From JBDTNQ01 sp039933635 (GTDB lineage Bacteria > Acidobacteriota > Vicinamibacteria > Vicinamibacterales > SCN-69-37): 40,007 nucleotides of DNA. The stretch covers positions 1 to 40,007 of the forward strand of contig JBDTNQ010000026.1 of the NCBI GenBank assembly GCA_039933635.1, given 5' to 3'. The notes below the pieces were generated by a model, which worked only from the letters and a program-made list of their open reading frames with translations, was not told the origin of the DNA and ran no database searches. Positions 24,488 to 33,857 of this stretch are shown piece after piece; the stretch's first letter is position 1; each line of letters starts with the position of its first letter. A program made the translations under genes and the position numbers.

Positions 24488-25585
24488 TCACGTGTCGAGA
24501 TGACGTGTCGCAGCCGCGAGCTTCGTGGCCAACTTCTGCCCGGGCGAAGCGCTCATACCTTCCACCAGCAACTGTCCGCACGCCGCGCGGATGTCGCGGC
24601 CCCGGCTCCTGCGCACCGAGACGGTGAGGCCGCGTTCAGCGAGAATCGCCGCGAACGCATTCACGCGTTCGTCGCTGGGCCGCGTAAACGGGATGCCTGG
24701 CGCTTCGTTGAGGGGTAGCAGGTTGACCTTGGCGCGCAATCCGTTCAGCAGCCGCACGAGCCGACGGGCGTCGTCGGCGGTGTCGTTGACGTCGGCGAGC
24801 ATCACGTACTCGAACGTGATGCGGTTGCGGCGCGCGACGGGAAAGCGCCGGCACGCCTCGATGAGCGCGTCGAGGTCGTAGCGCTTGTTCAGCGGCACGA
24901 GTGCGTCGCGGCTGGTATCGGTCGTGGCGTGCAGCGAGATGGCGAGATTCGGCATCAACGCCTCACCCGCAAGCCGCTCGATCGCCGGCACGAGGCCGAC
25001 CGTCGAGAGCGTCACCCGTCGGGGGGGCACCGCCAGTCCCTTGTCGTCGGCCAGTATCCGCAGTGCCTTCATCGTGGCGTCGTAGTTGTGCAGCGGTTCC
25101 CCCATGCCCATGAGCACGATGTTGAACGCGGTGCCGGCAAGGCCGGTGTGTTCAGCGAGGATCCGAACCTGTCCTGCGATTTCTCCCGCAGAGAGGTGAC
25201 GGACGAGGCCCATCTTGCCCGTGAGGCAGAAGGCGCACGCCATGGCGCAGCCCACCTGCGTGGACACGCAGAATGTCTGTGACGGCGTGTCCGGGATGAA
25301 CACCGACTCGATGTGACGGCCGTCCTGCAGCCGCAGCAGGAATTTGGCCGTGCCGTCCGACGATGTCTGCTGGGATTCCAGGGTGGGGGTGTCGATGGTG
25401 AACGCGGTGGCCAGCCGATCGCGGAGCGGACGGGCCAAATCGGTCATGCGAGAAAAATCCGTGACGCCCCGTGCGTGGATCCACGTGAAGACCTGACGGC
25501 CGTGAAAGGCCGGTACATCAAGGGCTTCGAAGGCCGTGGCGATTTCGTGGCGTTCGAGTTCGGCGAGGTTCATGGGCGATCTCAT
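24488..25585 (-). CDS. rlmN: 23S rRNA (adenine2503-C2)/tRNA A37 methyltransferase, radical SAM
   Basis: RlmN methylates C2 of A2503 in 23S rRNA and A37 in some tRNAs using radical SAM chemistry. The CxxxCxxC cluster motif is CAMACAFC (Cys 113, 117, 120). GMGEPLHNYD and the resolving cysteine in DIRAACGQLL (Cys 336) are present, so it should be active. The length is 365 residues from the ATG at 25585. A second ATG at 25573 (MNLAEL) is closer to the usual family start. Neither start has its own Shine-Dalgarno. Instead, a 15-codon open frame with a perfect site ends on the 25585 start codon, implying translational coupling or a frameshift. It is the only minus-strand gene in the first part of the purine block. 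Confidence 0.96.
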   Translation of the reverse strand: MRSPMNLAELERHEIATAFEALDVPAFHGRQVFTWIHARGVTDFSRMTDLARPLRDRLATAFTIDTPTLESQQTSSDGTAKFLLRLQDGRHIESVFIPDTPSQTFCVSTQVGCAMACAFCLTGKMGLVRHLSAGEIAGQVRILAEHTGLAGTAFNIVLMGMGEPLHNYDATMKALRILADDKGLAVPPRRVTLSTVGLVPAIERLAGEALMPNLAISLHATTDTSRDALVPLNKRYDLDALIEACRRFPVARRNRITFEYVMLADVNDTADDARRLVRLLNGLRAKVNLLPLNEAPGIPFTRPSDERVNAFAAILAERGLTVSVRRSRGRDIRAACGQLLVEGMSASPGQKLATKLAAATRHLDT

Positions 25586-25629
25586 GCGCGCGCGGGCGCT
25601 GCACCGGTGGAAATGCGAGGCGGCTCCAT
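25582..25629 (-). CDS. 15-codon leader peptide-like frame overlapping the rlmN start
   Basis: AGGAGG (25638-25643) is followed after 8 bases by ATG at 25629. The frame encodes MEPPRISTGAAPARA and stops at TGA (25584-25582), sharing ATGA with the rlmN start codon. There is a (GC)n run just before the junction (plus strand 25585-25591). Losing one GC unit would fuse the frame to rlmN. Two readings are possible: a coupled leader peptide, or a 2-base error or slippage at the true N-terminus of rlmN. The peptide itself resembles nothing known. Confidence 0.35.
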   Translation of the reverse strand: MEPPRISTGAAPARA

Positions 25630-25687
25630 GGTATCATCCTCCTCTTGAACGTCGCTGTTAAAGTCAACATACCGAACAACTTACGGG

Positions 25688-26989
25688 ATGTCTACCCGCG
25701 CGAATGCGGGCGGCGTGCCGACGGGGCCTGACGTGGTTGTCGCCGAGACGTTACCCTCCGGACTGCGGCTGATCACCGAATCCATGCCGCACGTGCGCTC
25801 GGTGAGCGTCGGCGTGTGGCTCAAGCGCGGATCGCGTCATGAGTCCGACGCCGAAAGCGGCGTCGCGCACTTCGTCGAGCACATGCTCTTCAAGGGGACG
25901 TTCACGCGTTCGGCCCAGGTGATCGCCCAGACGATCGATTCGATTGGCGGGCAGCTCGACGCCTTCACGGCCAAGGAATACGCGGGCTACTACATCAAGG
26001 TCCTCGACGAGCACGTGCCGCTGGCGATTGATCTGCTGAGCGACATGGTGATGCACCCGGCGCTCGCGCCCGCGGAGATTCAGCGCGAGCAGGGGGTCAT
26101 CCTCGAAGAGATCAAGATGGTCGAGGATGCGCCGGACGATCTCGTCCACGAGGAGTTCACCCAGCAGTTCTGGGCGCGGCATCCACTCGGACGCCCCATT
26201 CTCGGCACGCCGGACACCGTCAATTCGTTTACGTCCGCCGGCCTGCGCTCGTACTTCGAACAGACCTATCTCGCGCCGCACCTCGTCGTTGCGGCGGCGG
26301 GGAACCTGGAGCACGCGGCCTTGCGTGCGCTGGTCGAGCAGGCGTTCGGCAAGCTGCCGACCCGGGCCGTTCCGGCCGCCAGCACCCCGCCTGCCGTGAC
26401 GCCGGGCGTCGTGGTTCGCGAGAAGGATATCGAGCAGAGTCATATCTGCATAGGCACCGAGGCGTATCCGCAGGCGCATGAGGATCGGCACGCACTCTAT
26501 GTGCTGAACACGATCCTCGGCGGGTCGATGAGCTCGCGGCTGTTCCAGCATATTCGCGAGGAACGCGGGCTGGCATACGCGGTCTGGAGCAGCCTGATGA
26601 CATACAGCGATGCGGGCGCGCTGACGATTTACGCGGGTTGCGCCGTCGAGCGCGTGTCGGAGGTCGTGGACCTCACCCTGAAGGAGCTCGCCGAACTGCG
26701 GGCGAATGCGGTACCGGCCGAGGAATTGCGGCGAGCGAAGGATCACCTCAAGGGCAGTCTGATGTTGAGCCTCGAGAACACCTCGAGCCGCATGTCGCAG
26801 CTGGCGCGGCAGGAGCTGTTCTTCGGCCGTCAGTACACGCTCGATCAGTTGCTGGCCAGTATCGAAGGCGTGTCGGCGGAGGACGTGCTCCGCGTGGCCG
26901 TCGATCTGTTCCGCGATGGTGCGTCCGTGGCGACGGTGGTGGGCCCGGCGATGGCCGCCAAGTTGTCGACCGCCAGCTTGCGAGTCTGA
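25688..26989 (+). CDS. M16-family zinc metallopeptidase (processing protease-like)
   Basis: The 433-residue product is a pitrilysin-family (M16) peptidase like the bacterial relatives of mitochondrial processing peptidase beta. The inverted zinc motif HFVEH covers residues 61-65, and the third ligand Glu is near 140-141 in GVILEEIKMVED. Further family landmarks are GGQLDAFTAKEYAGYY and GGSMSSRLFQHIREERGLAYAVWS. No signal peptide is evident, so it is probably cytoplasmic. The ATG at 25688 has no clear Shine-Dalgarno. It ends 5 bases before purB, so it is likely to be co-transcribed with the purine genes, though no functional link to that pathway is known to me. Confidence 0.94.
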   Translation: MSTRANAGGVPTGPDVVVAETLPSGLRLITESMPHVRSVSVGVWLKRGSRHESDAESGVAHFVEHMLFKGTFTRSAQVIAQTIDSIGGQLDAFTAKEYAGYYIKVLDEHVPLAIDLLSDMVMHPALAPAEIQREQGVILEEIKMVEDAPDDLVHEEFTQQFWARHPLGRPILGTPDTVNSFTSAGLRSYFEQTYLAPHLVVAAAGNLEHAALRALVEQAFGKLPTRAVPAASTPPAVTPGVVVREKDIEQSHICIGTEAYPQAHEDRHALYVLNTILGGSMSSRLFQHIREERGLAYAVWSSLMTYSDAGALTIYAGCAVERVSEVVDLTLKELAELRANAVPAEELRRAKDHLKGSLMLSLENTSSRMSQLARQELFFGRQYTLDQLLASIEGVSAEDVLRVAVDLFRDGASVATVVGPAMAAKLSTASLRV

Positions 26990-26994
26990 GTGCC

Positions 26995-28338
26995 ATGATT
27001 CCGCGCTACACGCAGAAGGAAATGGGCGCCGTCTGGAGCGAGGCCCGCCGATACGAGGCCTGGCTCGAAGTGGAGCTGGCCGCGACGGACGCCCTGGCTG
27101 CGGCGGGTGTCGTACCCGAGGCCGACGCGCGTGCCTTGCGTAGTCATGCGGCCTTCGACATCGCCCGCATCGAAGAAATTGAGCGGACGACCCAGCACGA
27201 CGTGATCGCGTTCACGACGGCGGTGGCCGAGAAGGCGGGGGAATCTGCGCGGTGGCTGCACTTCGGTCTCACGTCGTCTGACGTGCTCGACACCGCGCTG
27301 GCCCTGCAGATGCGCCAGGCGTGCGATCTGATTCTCACGGACGTCGACGCCGCGCTCGACGCCGTGGCGGCGCGGGCTCAGGAGCACCGGCGGACGCCAA
27401 TGATTGGTCGGACCCACGGCGTGCACGCCGAGCCCATGACGCTCGGTGTGAAACTGGCCTTGTGGCATGCCGAGCTGCAGCGGAATCGGGTCCGCGTGGA
27501 ACGGGCCCGCGAGACCGTATCGGTGGGCAAGATCTCAGGCGCCGTCGGGATGTTTGCGCACCTCGATCCATCGATTGAAGAGGCGGTGTGCGGGCGCCTC
27601 GGTCTCACGGCCGCGCCCGTCTCGTCGCAGGTGATTCAGCGTGATCGCCACGCCGAGTTGCTGACCGCCCTGGCCATTCTGGCGGCGTCCCTCGAGAAGT
27701 TCGCGCTCGAAATCCGTGGGTTGCAGAAGACGGAAATCGGCGAGATCGAGGAGCCATTCGCACGCGGACAGAAAGGCTCCTCGGCGATGCCGCACAAGCG
27801 CAACCCGATCGGGTGTGAGCAGATCGTTGGTCTCGCCCGACTGATTCGAGCCAACGCGATGGCCGCACTCGAGAACGTGGCGCTGTGGCATGAGCGCGAC
27901 ATCTCGCATTCGTCGGTCGAACGTGTGATTCTGCCCGATAGCTTCATCGCGCTCGATCACATGCTGCGTCGCTTCACGCGCATCGTCGCCGGGATGGTGG
28001 TCTACCCGGAGCGCATGATGGAGAATCTTCGCCGATCGCGGGGCGTGGTGTTCTCCGGCAATGTGCTGCTGGAACTCGCCCGTCGGGGCGTCTCCCGCGA
28101 GCAGGCGTACGAGTGGGTCCAGCGCAACGCGATGCGCTCGTTCCACGAACAGCGTGACTTCAAGAGCCTGCTCGAGGCCGACCCGGACATCACGGGCGTG
28201 CTGCCGCAGGTCGTCCTCGACGAGGCGTTCGACCTGAACGCGCAATTGCGCAACGTCGATGCGATTTTCAATCGTGTGTTCACGGGAAGGCCGCCAGCCG
28301 GGACCCCGGCGCCGCGCGTCGCCGAGGTCGCCCGATAA
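26995..28338 (+). CDS. purB: Adenylosuccinate lyase
   Basis: PurB cleaves fumarate from SAICAR and from adenylosuccinate, acting in both the shared and the AMP-specific parts of purine synthesis. The 447-residue length matches the shorter (B. subtilis-like) class. The start is the ATG at 26995 (MIPRYTQKEMGAVWSEARRY); the longer open frame beginning inside the peptidase gene is not native. Conserved segments are QHDVIAFTTAVAEK, HFGLTSSDVLDTA, GRTHGVHAEPMTLG with its His, and the fumarase-superfamily signature GSSAMPHKRNP. The downstream purL starts 8 bases after the stop. Confidence 0.97.
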   Translation: MIPRYTQKEMGAVWSEARRYEAWLEVELAATDALAAAGVVPEADARALRSHAAFDIARIEEIERTTQHDVIAFTTAVAEKAGESARWLHFGLTSSDVLDTALALQMRQACDLILTDVDAALDAVAARAQEHRRTPMIGRTHGVHAEPMTLGVKLALWHAELQRNRVRVERARETVSVGKISGAVGMFAHLDPSIEEAVCGRLGLTAAPVSSQVIQRDRHAELLTALAILAASLEKFALEIRGLQKTEIGEIEEPFARGQKGSSAMPHKRNPIGCEQIVGLARLIRANAMAALENVALWHERDISHSSVERVILPDSFIALDHMLRRFTRIVAGMVVYPERMMENLRRSRGVVFSGNVLLELARRGVSREQAYEWVQRNAMRSFHEQRDFKSLLEADPDITGVLPQVVLDEAFDLNAQLRNVDAIFNRVFTGRPPAGTPAPRVAEVAR

Positions 28339-28346
28339 CAGACCGC

Positions 28347-31300
28347 ATGCTGATCCTGCCGGGTGCCGCGGCGTTTTCCCCGTTTCGCCTCGAACGGCTG
28401 CTCGCCACGCTTCGGACGTCGGTTTCCAGTCAGATCCGCTCGATCAGCGCGCGGTTCATCCATTTCGTCGATCTCGAGCGGCCACTGAGCATGGGCGAAC
28501 GGTCGGTGCTCGATCGCCTGCTCGAGTACGGCCCGCGCCGCGCGGCGGTCTCCGAGCGCGGCGACCTCCTGCTGGTCGTGCCGCGTTCGGGCACCGTGTC
28601 TCCCTGGTCCAGCAAAGCCTCGGACATCGCTCACAATGCGGGGCTGACGGCGGTGCGGCGCGTCGAGCGCGGTATCGCGTACTACGTCGACGCCGGCCTC
28701 CCGCTTGCGGTCGACGACCGCGCCGACGCCGGCGCCGTCCTCCACGACCGCATGGTCGAGAGCGTGCTCGCGCATCTGGACGACGCGGCCACGTTGTTCG
28801 AGCAGGGCGAGCCGCGGCCGCTCCTGACAATCGACGTGATCGGGGGCGGACACGCCGAACTGGAGCGCGCGAATACGACGCAGGGCTTTGCGTTGGCGCC
28901 GGACGAGGTCGACTATCTGTGCGACGCGTTCAGCACGCTCGGCCGCAATCCCACGGATGTCGAGCTCATGATGTTCGCGCAGGCGAACAGCGAGCACTGC
29001 CGCCACAAGATCTTCAATGCGACGTGGACGGTTGATGGAGTGGAGACGCCGCGCAGTCTGTTCGGCATGATTCGCCACACGTATGAGCGCGGCGCCACGG
29101 CGGACGTCCTCAGCGCGTATGCCGACAACGCGGCGGTGATTCGGGGTCCGCGCGTGCGCCGCTTCTTTCCGGAACCGGACACCGCACGGTTCGCCGCACA
29201 TGATGAGCCGGCGCACATCATGATCAAGGTCGAAACGCACAACCACCCGACCGCGATCGCCCCGTATTCCGGCGCGTCGACGGGATCGGGTGGCGAGATC
29301 CGAGACGAGGGCGCCGTCGGCTGTGGAGCGCGGCCGAAGGCCGGGCTGGTCGGGTTCAGCGTTTCGCACCTCCGCGTGCCCGGTCTCGTGCAGCCATGGG
29401 AGCACGAAGACGTCGGCAGGCCGCGCCGGATCGTGTCCCCATTCCAGATCATGATCGACGGCCCGATCGGCGCGGCCGCGTTCAACAACGAGTTCGGCCG
29501 TCCGGCCATCTGCGGGTACTTCCGGACCCTCGAGCAGTTCGATCGCGGCCGCGTGCGCGGTTACCACAAGCCCATCATGCTCGCCGGCGGTCTCGGCACG
29601 GTGCGCGAGGCGCACGTCAGAAAGCGCGATATCCCCGTTGGATCGCTCCTCGTCGTCCTCGGCGGTCCCGCCATGCTCATCGGCCTCGGCGGCGGCGCGG
29701 CGTCATCGATGACGTCCGGCGCGAGCGACGCCGAACTGGACTTCGCGTCGGTCCAGCGGGACAACGCCGAGATGGAGCATCGCTGCCAGGAAGTGATCGA
29801 CCGTTGCTGGCAGCTCGGCGCCCGCAATCCGATTCGGTTCATCCACGACGTCGGCGCCGGCGGGTTGTCCAACGCGCTGCCCGAGCTCATCAAGGACGGC
29901 GGCCGTGGAGGGCGGATCGCGCTTCGCCGCATCCCGAGCGCGGACTCGGCGCTGTCGCCGCTCGAGATCTGGTGCAACGAAGCCCAGGAGCGCTACGTGC
30001 TGGCCATCGCGCCGGACGACCTCGAGGAGTTCACGGCGATCTGCGCGCGCGAGCGGTGTCCGTTCGCGGTTGTGGGCGACGCGCTGGCGGAGCCACACCT
30101 GCAGGTGGACGACGATCATCTGACCGGCACACCCGTGGACCTGCCGTTGTCCGTGCTGTTCGGCAAACCGCCGAAAATGCGTCGCGCGTTCGATCGCGTT
30201 GCGAGCGCGCACCTGCCTTTGGCGCTGGCTGGCGTCACCATCGCCGAGGCCGCGAGCCGCGTCCTCCGAGTGCCGGCCGTCGCCGGCAAGGGATTTCTCG
30301 TCACGATCGGCGATCGAAGCGTGACCGGGCTGGTCAGCCGCGATCAGATGGTCGGGCCCTGGCAGGTGCCCGTGGCCGACGCCGGCATCACGCTGGCCAG
30401 CTATGACGGCTACGAAGGAGAAGCGATGGCGATCGGCGAGCGCACGCCGCTCGCGCTCGTCGATGCGCCCGCGTCGGGCCGTATGGCCGTCGCCGAGGCC
30501 ATCACGAACATCGCCAGCGCCCGTGTCGAAAAACTCCAGGACATCAAGCTGTCCGCCAATTGGATGGCCGCGGCCGGACACCCGGGCGAAGACCAGGCGC
30601 TCTTCGATACGGTCCGCGCGGTCGCGATGGATCTCTGCCCGGCCCTCGGCATCGTCATTCCGGTGGGCAAGGACTCGATGTCGATGCACACACGGTGGAC
30701 CGCGGAGGGCGCGGGAGACCATGAACGATCCGTCACCGCGCCGCTCTCGCTGATCGTCTCTGCATTCGCGCCGGTGGCCGACGTCCGTCTGGCTGTGACG
30801 CCGCAGGTGCGGCCGGAGCTCGACGCCCGCCTGATCGCGATTGATCTCGGCGCTGGCAGGAATCGTCTGGGTGCCTCGGCGTTGGCGCTCGCGTGGAATC
30901 AGGTCGGCGACGCGGTCCCCGATCTCGACGATCCGCAGCGTCTGACGGCGTTCTTCGATGTGATCCAAGCGTGTCTCGCGGGCGGATTGCTCCTCGCGTA
31001 TCACGATCGATCGGACGGCGGGCTGTTCGCCACCCTCGCCGAGATGGCGTTTGCGGGTCATGCCGGACTCGAGATCGAGATCGGCGCGCTCGGCGCCGAT
31101 CCGCTCGCTGCCCTGTTCAACGAAGAACTGGGCGCCGTCATTCAGGTGCGCACGTCGGACGTTACCGCGGTCGTCCAGCGGTTGCAGGACGCAGGACTGG
31201 GCGACGTCGCGCACGTCATTGGCCGGGCGGTTCCCGGCACGGCGATTCGCATTTCGCGCGCTGGCGCCGAGATCTATCGGGCATCGCGAACCGATCTGCA

Positions 31301-32243
31301 CCGCGCATGGGCCGAGCTCAGCTACACCATGCAGAGTCTGCGCGACAATCCCGAGTGTGCGCGTCAGGAGTACGACGGGCTGCTCGACGAGGACGCGCCC
31401 GGCCTATCCGCGTCGGCCACCTACCGGACGGACGATGACGTCGCGGCGCCGTTCATCGCGACGGGCGTCAGGCCGCGCATCGCCGTCCTCCGCGAGCAGG
31501 GCGTCAACGGACAGTACGAAATGGCCGCCGCGTTCACCCGCGCGGGGTTTGATGCCTTCGACGTACACATGAGCGACGTGCTCACCGGACGCGTCGACCT
31601 CACCGCGTTCAAGGGCCTGGCCGCGTGCGGCGGATTCTCCTATGGCGATGTGCTGGGCGCCGGGGAGGGCTGGGCCAAGACCGTGCTGTTCAACACACGC
31701 GCGCGTGATCGGTTCGCCGCGTTCTTCGCGCGGCCGGATACGTTCGCGCTCGGCATCTGCAACGGCTGCCAGATGCTGTCGAACCTGCACGAAATCATCC
31801 CGGGTGCCTCCCATTGGCCGCGGTTTGTGCGCAACGTCTCGGAACAGTACGAGGCACGGGTCGCCCTCGTGCGCGTCGAGAAGAGCTCGTCCGTGCTTCT
31901 CGCGGGGATGGAGGGCTCGCAGCTGCCGATCGTCGTGGCGCACGGCGAAGGCCAGGCCCAGTTCCGAAGCGAGGATGCGCCCGGCCGGCTGGAATCCGGC
32001 GGCGGCGTGGCGCTTCGGTTCGTCGACACACGCGGCCGTGTCACGCAGACCTTCCCGGCCAATCCCAACGGGTCGCCGCGCGCCATCGCGGCCGTCTGTT
32101 CGGAGGATGGCCGCGTGACGCTCACCATGCCGCATCCGGAACGCGTGTTCCGGTGCGTGCAGAATTCCTGGAGGCCCGACGAGTGGAGCGAGGACGGCGG
32201 CTGGATGCGTCTGTTTCGCAACGCGCGGGTGTGGGTCGGCTGA
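28347..32243 (+). CDS. purL: Phosphoribosylformylglycinamidine synthase, single-chain (large PurL)
   Basis: This 1298-residue enzyme converts FGAR, ATP and glutamine to FGAM. It carries the PurS-like, linker, PurL-core and glutaminase parts in one chain, as in E. coli. Landmarks from N to C are FSPFRLERLLATL, FAQANSEHCRHKIFNA, KVETHNHPTAIAPY, GSGGEIRDEGAVG, GGGAASSMTSG, KLSANWMAAAGHPGED, and VLREQGVNG opening the glutaminase domain. The nucleophile is Cys 1138 (GICNGCQM) and the C-terminal MPHPERVFR supplies the triad His/Glu. Similarity to the gamma-proteobacterial enzyme (from memory) runs almost end to end, which is unusual outside Proteobacteria. Separate purS and purQ genes would not be needed. 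Confidence 0.97.
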   Translation: MLILPGAAAFSPFRLERLLATLRTSVSSQIRSISARFIHFVDLERPLSMGERSVLDRLLEYGPRRAAVSERGDLLLVVPRSGTVSPWSSKASDIAHNAGLTAVRRVERGIAYYVDAGLPLAVDDRADAGAVLHDRMVESVLAHLDDAATLFEQGEPRPLLTIDVIGGGHAELERANTTQGFALAPDEVDYLCDAFSTLGRNPTDVELMMFAQANSEHCRHKIFNATWTVDGVETPRSLFGMIRHTYERGATADVLSAYADNAAVIRGPRVRRFFPEPDTARFAAHDEPAHIMIKVETHNHPTAIAPYSGASTGSGGEIRDEGAVGCGARPKAGLVGFSVSHLRVPGLVQPWEHEDVGRPRRIVSPFQIMIDGPIGAAAFNNEFGRPAICGYFRTLEQFDRGRVRGYHKPIMLAGGLGTVREAHVRKRDIPVGSLLVVLGGPAMLIGLGGGAASSMTSGASDAELDFASVQRDNAEMEHRCQEVIDRCWQLGARNPIRFIHDVGAGGLSNALPELIKDGGRGGRIALRRIPSADSALSPLEIWCNEAQERYVLAIAPDDLEEFTAICARERCPFAVVGDALAEPHLQVDDDHLTGTPVDLPLSVLFGKPPKMRRAFDRVASAHLPLALAGVTIAEAASRVLRVPAVAGKGFLVTIGDRSVTGLVSRDQMVGPWQVPVADAGITLASYDGYEGEAMAIGERTPLALVDAPASGRMAVAEAITNIASARVEKLQDIKLSANWMAAAGHPGEDQALFDTVRAVAMDLCPALGIVIPVGKDSMSMHTRWTAEGAGDHERSVTAPLSLIVSAFAPVADVRLAVTPQVRPELDARLIAIDLGAGRNRLGASALALAWNQVGDAVPDLDDPQRLTAFFDVIQACLAGGLLLAYHDRSDGGLFATLAEMAFAGHAGLEIEIGALGADPLAALFNEELGAVIQVRTSDVTAVVQRLQDAGLGDVAHVIGRAVPGTAIRISRAGAEIYRASRTDLHRAWAELSYTMQSLRDNPECARQEYDGLLDEDAPGLSASATYRTDDDVAAPFIATGVRPRIAVLREQGVNGQYEMAAAFTRAGFDAFDVHMSDVLTGRVDLTAFKGLAACGGFSYGDVLGAGEGWAKTVLFNTRARDRFAAFFARPDTFALGICNGCQMLSNLHEIIPGASHWPRFVRNVSEQYEARVALVRVEKSSSVLLAGMEGSQLPIVVAHGEGQAQFRSEDAPGRLESGGGVALRFVDTRGRVTQTFPANPNGSPRAIAAVCSEDGRVTLTMPHPERVFRCVQNSWRPDEWSEDGGWMRLFRNARVWVG

Positions 32244-32268
32244 GCCGATGGCTCGGCCGAAGCCGTCA

Positions 32269-32277
32269 TGCTAAAAT
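32269..32277 (+). promoter_or_regulatory. Candidate extended -10 promoter for purF
   Basis: TGCTAAAAT reads as an extended -10 (TG, one base, TAAAAT), with no good -35. Transcription would start near 32284. The purL-purF gap is about 200 bases if the ATG at 32445 is the start, which leaves room for an internal promoter in the purine block. Confidence 0.45.
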
Positions 32278-32444
32278 CGCTGTCTTGGCGCCCAGTTCTA
32301 AGCCCAATACAGCGAATAACTTAGGGTCGATGGATTGGGTCGTGTCCCTCCGCTGTGCGGAAGGCCCTTGAGGTGCTCGATGACACGTTCCAGCCCACGC
32401 CGCGGTCGAAACGTCTGATGGGGCCGGGAGCCTCTGACCCGAAC

Positions 32445-33848
32445 ATGGACAAGTTCCGAGAAGAGTGCGGCGTGTTCGGGGTGTTCGGCCACACGGAGGC
32501 CGCCAACCTCACGTATCTCGGGCTGTATGCGCTGCAGCATCGCGGCCAGGAAAGCGTCGGCATTGCCGCCTCCGATGGCGAGCACCTGCAGCTGCACAAG
32601 GCCATGGGCTACGTCGCGGACAACTTCGCGGAAGCGACGTTCGAGCGCCTGGCCGGGCCGAGCGCGATTGGCCACGTCCGCTATTCCACGGCGGGGGCCA
32701 GCGGGATCAACAACGCGCAGCCGATTCTCATCGAGTGCGCACACGGCTCGATTGCCATCGCGCACAACGGCAATCTCGTCAATGCGCAGGAGCTGCGCGA
32801 TCGGCTCGTCTCACAAGGGTCGATCTTCCAGACGACGAGCGACACGGAGGTGCTGCTGCATCTCTACGCCCGATCGAAGGCCGCCACCATCGAAGACGCG
32901 TTGATCGAAGCCGTTTCCCAGGCGCAGGGCGCGTTCTCGCTCGTGTTGCTCACGAAGGATCGGATGATTGCCGTCCGTGATCCGCACGGATTCCGTCCAC
33001 TGACGCTCGGCAAGCTCGGCGACGCCTACGTCGTGTCATCGGAGACGTGCGCGCTGGACTTGATCGACGCGACGTGGATTCGCGACGTCGAGCCGGGCGA
33101 GATGCTGGTGATCGGCCCCGACGGCCCAAAGTCGCTGCGTCCGTTTCCGCCGGCGCCGTCGGCGCACTGCATCTTCGAGCACGTCTACTTCGCGAGACCG
33201 GACTCTTACGTGTTCGGACAGAGCGTGAACGAAGTGCGCACGGAGTTCGGCCGCCGCCTGGCGCGGGAGCAGCCCGCCGTCGCCGACGTCGTCGTGCCGA
33301 TTCCGGACTCGGGCGTTTGCGCGGCGACCGGATTTGCCGAGGAGTCCGGACTGCCGCTGAAGATGGGGCTCATCCGCAATCACTACGTGGGGCGGACGTT
33401 CATCGAGCCTCATCAGAAAGTGCGGCATTTCGGCGTGCGCGTGAAACTGAATCCGGTCCGGAGCATCCTCACGGGCCAGCGCGTGGTGCTCGTCGACGAT
33501 TCGATCGTGCGCGGTACGACCAGCCGCAAGATCGTCAAAATGGTCCGAGCCGCGGGCGCGACCGAAGTGCACATGCGCATCAGTTGTCCGCCGACGATTT
33601 CGCCGTGCTTCTACGGCGTCGATACGCCGCGCCGATCCGAATTGATCGCGGCGACGCATACGCTCGAGGAGATTCGCCGCTACATCGGCGCCGACTCCGT
33701 TGGCTATCTCACCGTGGAGGGGCTGCTCACGTCAGTCGGGCCAACCCGCGGCGCGTACTGCACGTCGTGCTACACCGGCCGCTATCCCGTCGCGTTTCCA
33801 AACAACGAGGCGGCCTACCTCCAGCTCGCCCTGAAGCTCACTGAATAG
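32445..33848 (+). CDS. purF: Amidophosphoribosyltransferase
   Basis: PurF commits PRPP to purines by forming 5-phosphoribosylamine from PRPP and glutamine. The N-terminal nucleophile Cys is in MDKFREECGVFGVFGH, so a 7-residue propeptide would be removed if the ATG at 32445 is used. In-frame starts at 32418 (ATG) and 32355 (GTG) give longer N-termini; none has a good ribosome-binding site. The phosphoribosyltransferase motif is VVLVDDSIVRGTTS. The cysteines expected for the [4Fe-4S] cluster of the B. subtilis-type enzyme are visible in AHCIFEHVYF, RISCPP and YCTSCYTGRYP, so it is probably the oxygen-sensitive class. The length is about 467 residues. Confidence 0.95.
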   Translation: MDKFREECGVFGVFGHTEAANLTYLGLYALQHRGQESVGIAASDGEHLQLHKAMGYVADNFAEATFERLAGPSAIGHVRYSTAGASGINNAQPILIECAHGSIAIAHNGNLVNAQELRDRLVSQGSIFQTTSDTEVLLHLYARSKAATIEDALIEAVSQAQGAFSLVLLTKDRMIAVRDPHGFRPLTLGKLGDAYVVSSETCALDLIDATWIRDVEPGEMLVIGPDGPKSLRPFPPAPSAHCIFEHVYFARPDSYVFGQSVNEVRTEFGRRLAREQPAVADVVVPIPDSGVCAATGFAEESGLPLKMGLIRNHYVGRTFIEPHQKVRHFGVRVKLNPVRSILTGQRVVLVDDSIVRGTTSRKIVKMVRAAGATEVHMRISCPPTISPCFYGVDTPRRSELIAATHTLEEIRRYIGADSVGYLTVEGLLTSVGPTRGAYCTSCYTGRYPVAFPNNEAAYLQLALKLTE

Positions 33849-33857
33849 GGCAAATTC

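Noticed and set aside
28002..31301. Two minus-strand open frames of over 530 codons antisense to purB and purL
   Set aside because: The plus-strand products are unambiguous enzymes. The antisense products are low-information shadow sequence.
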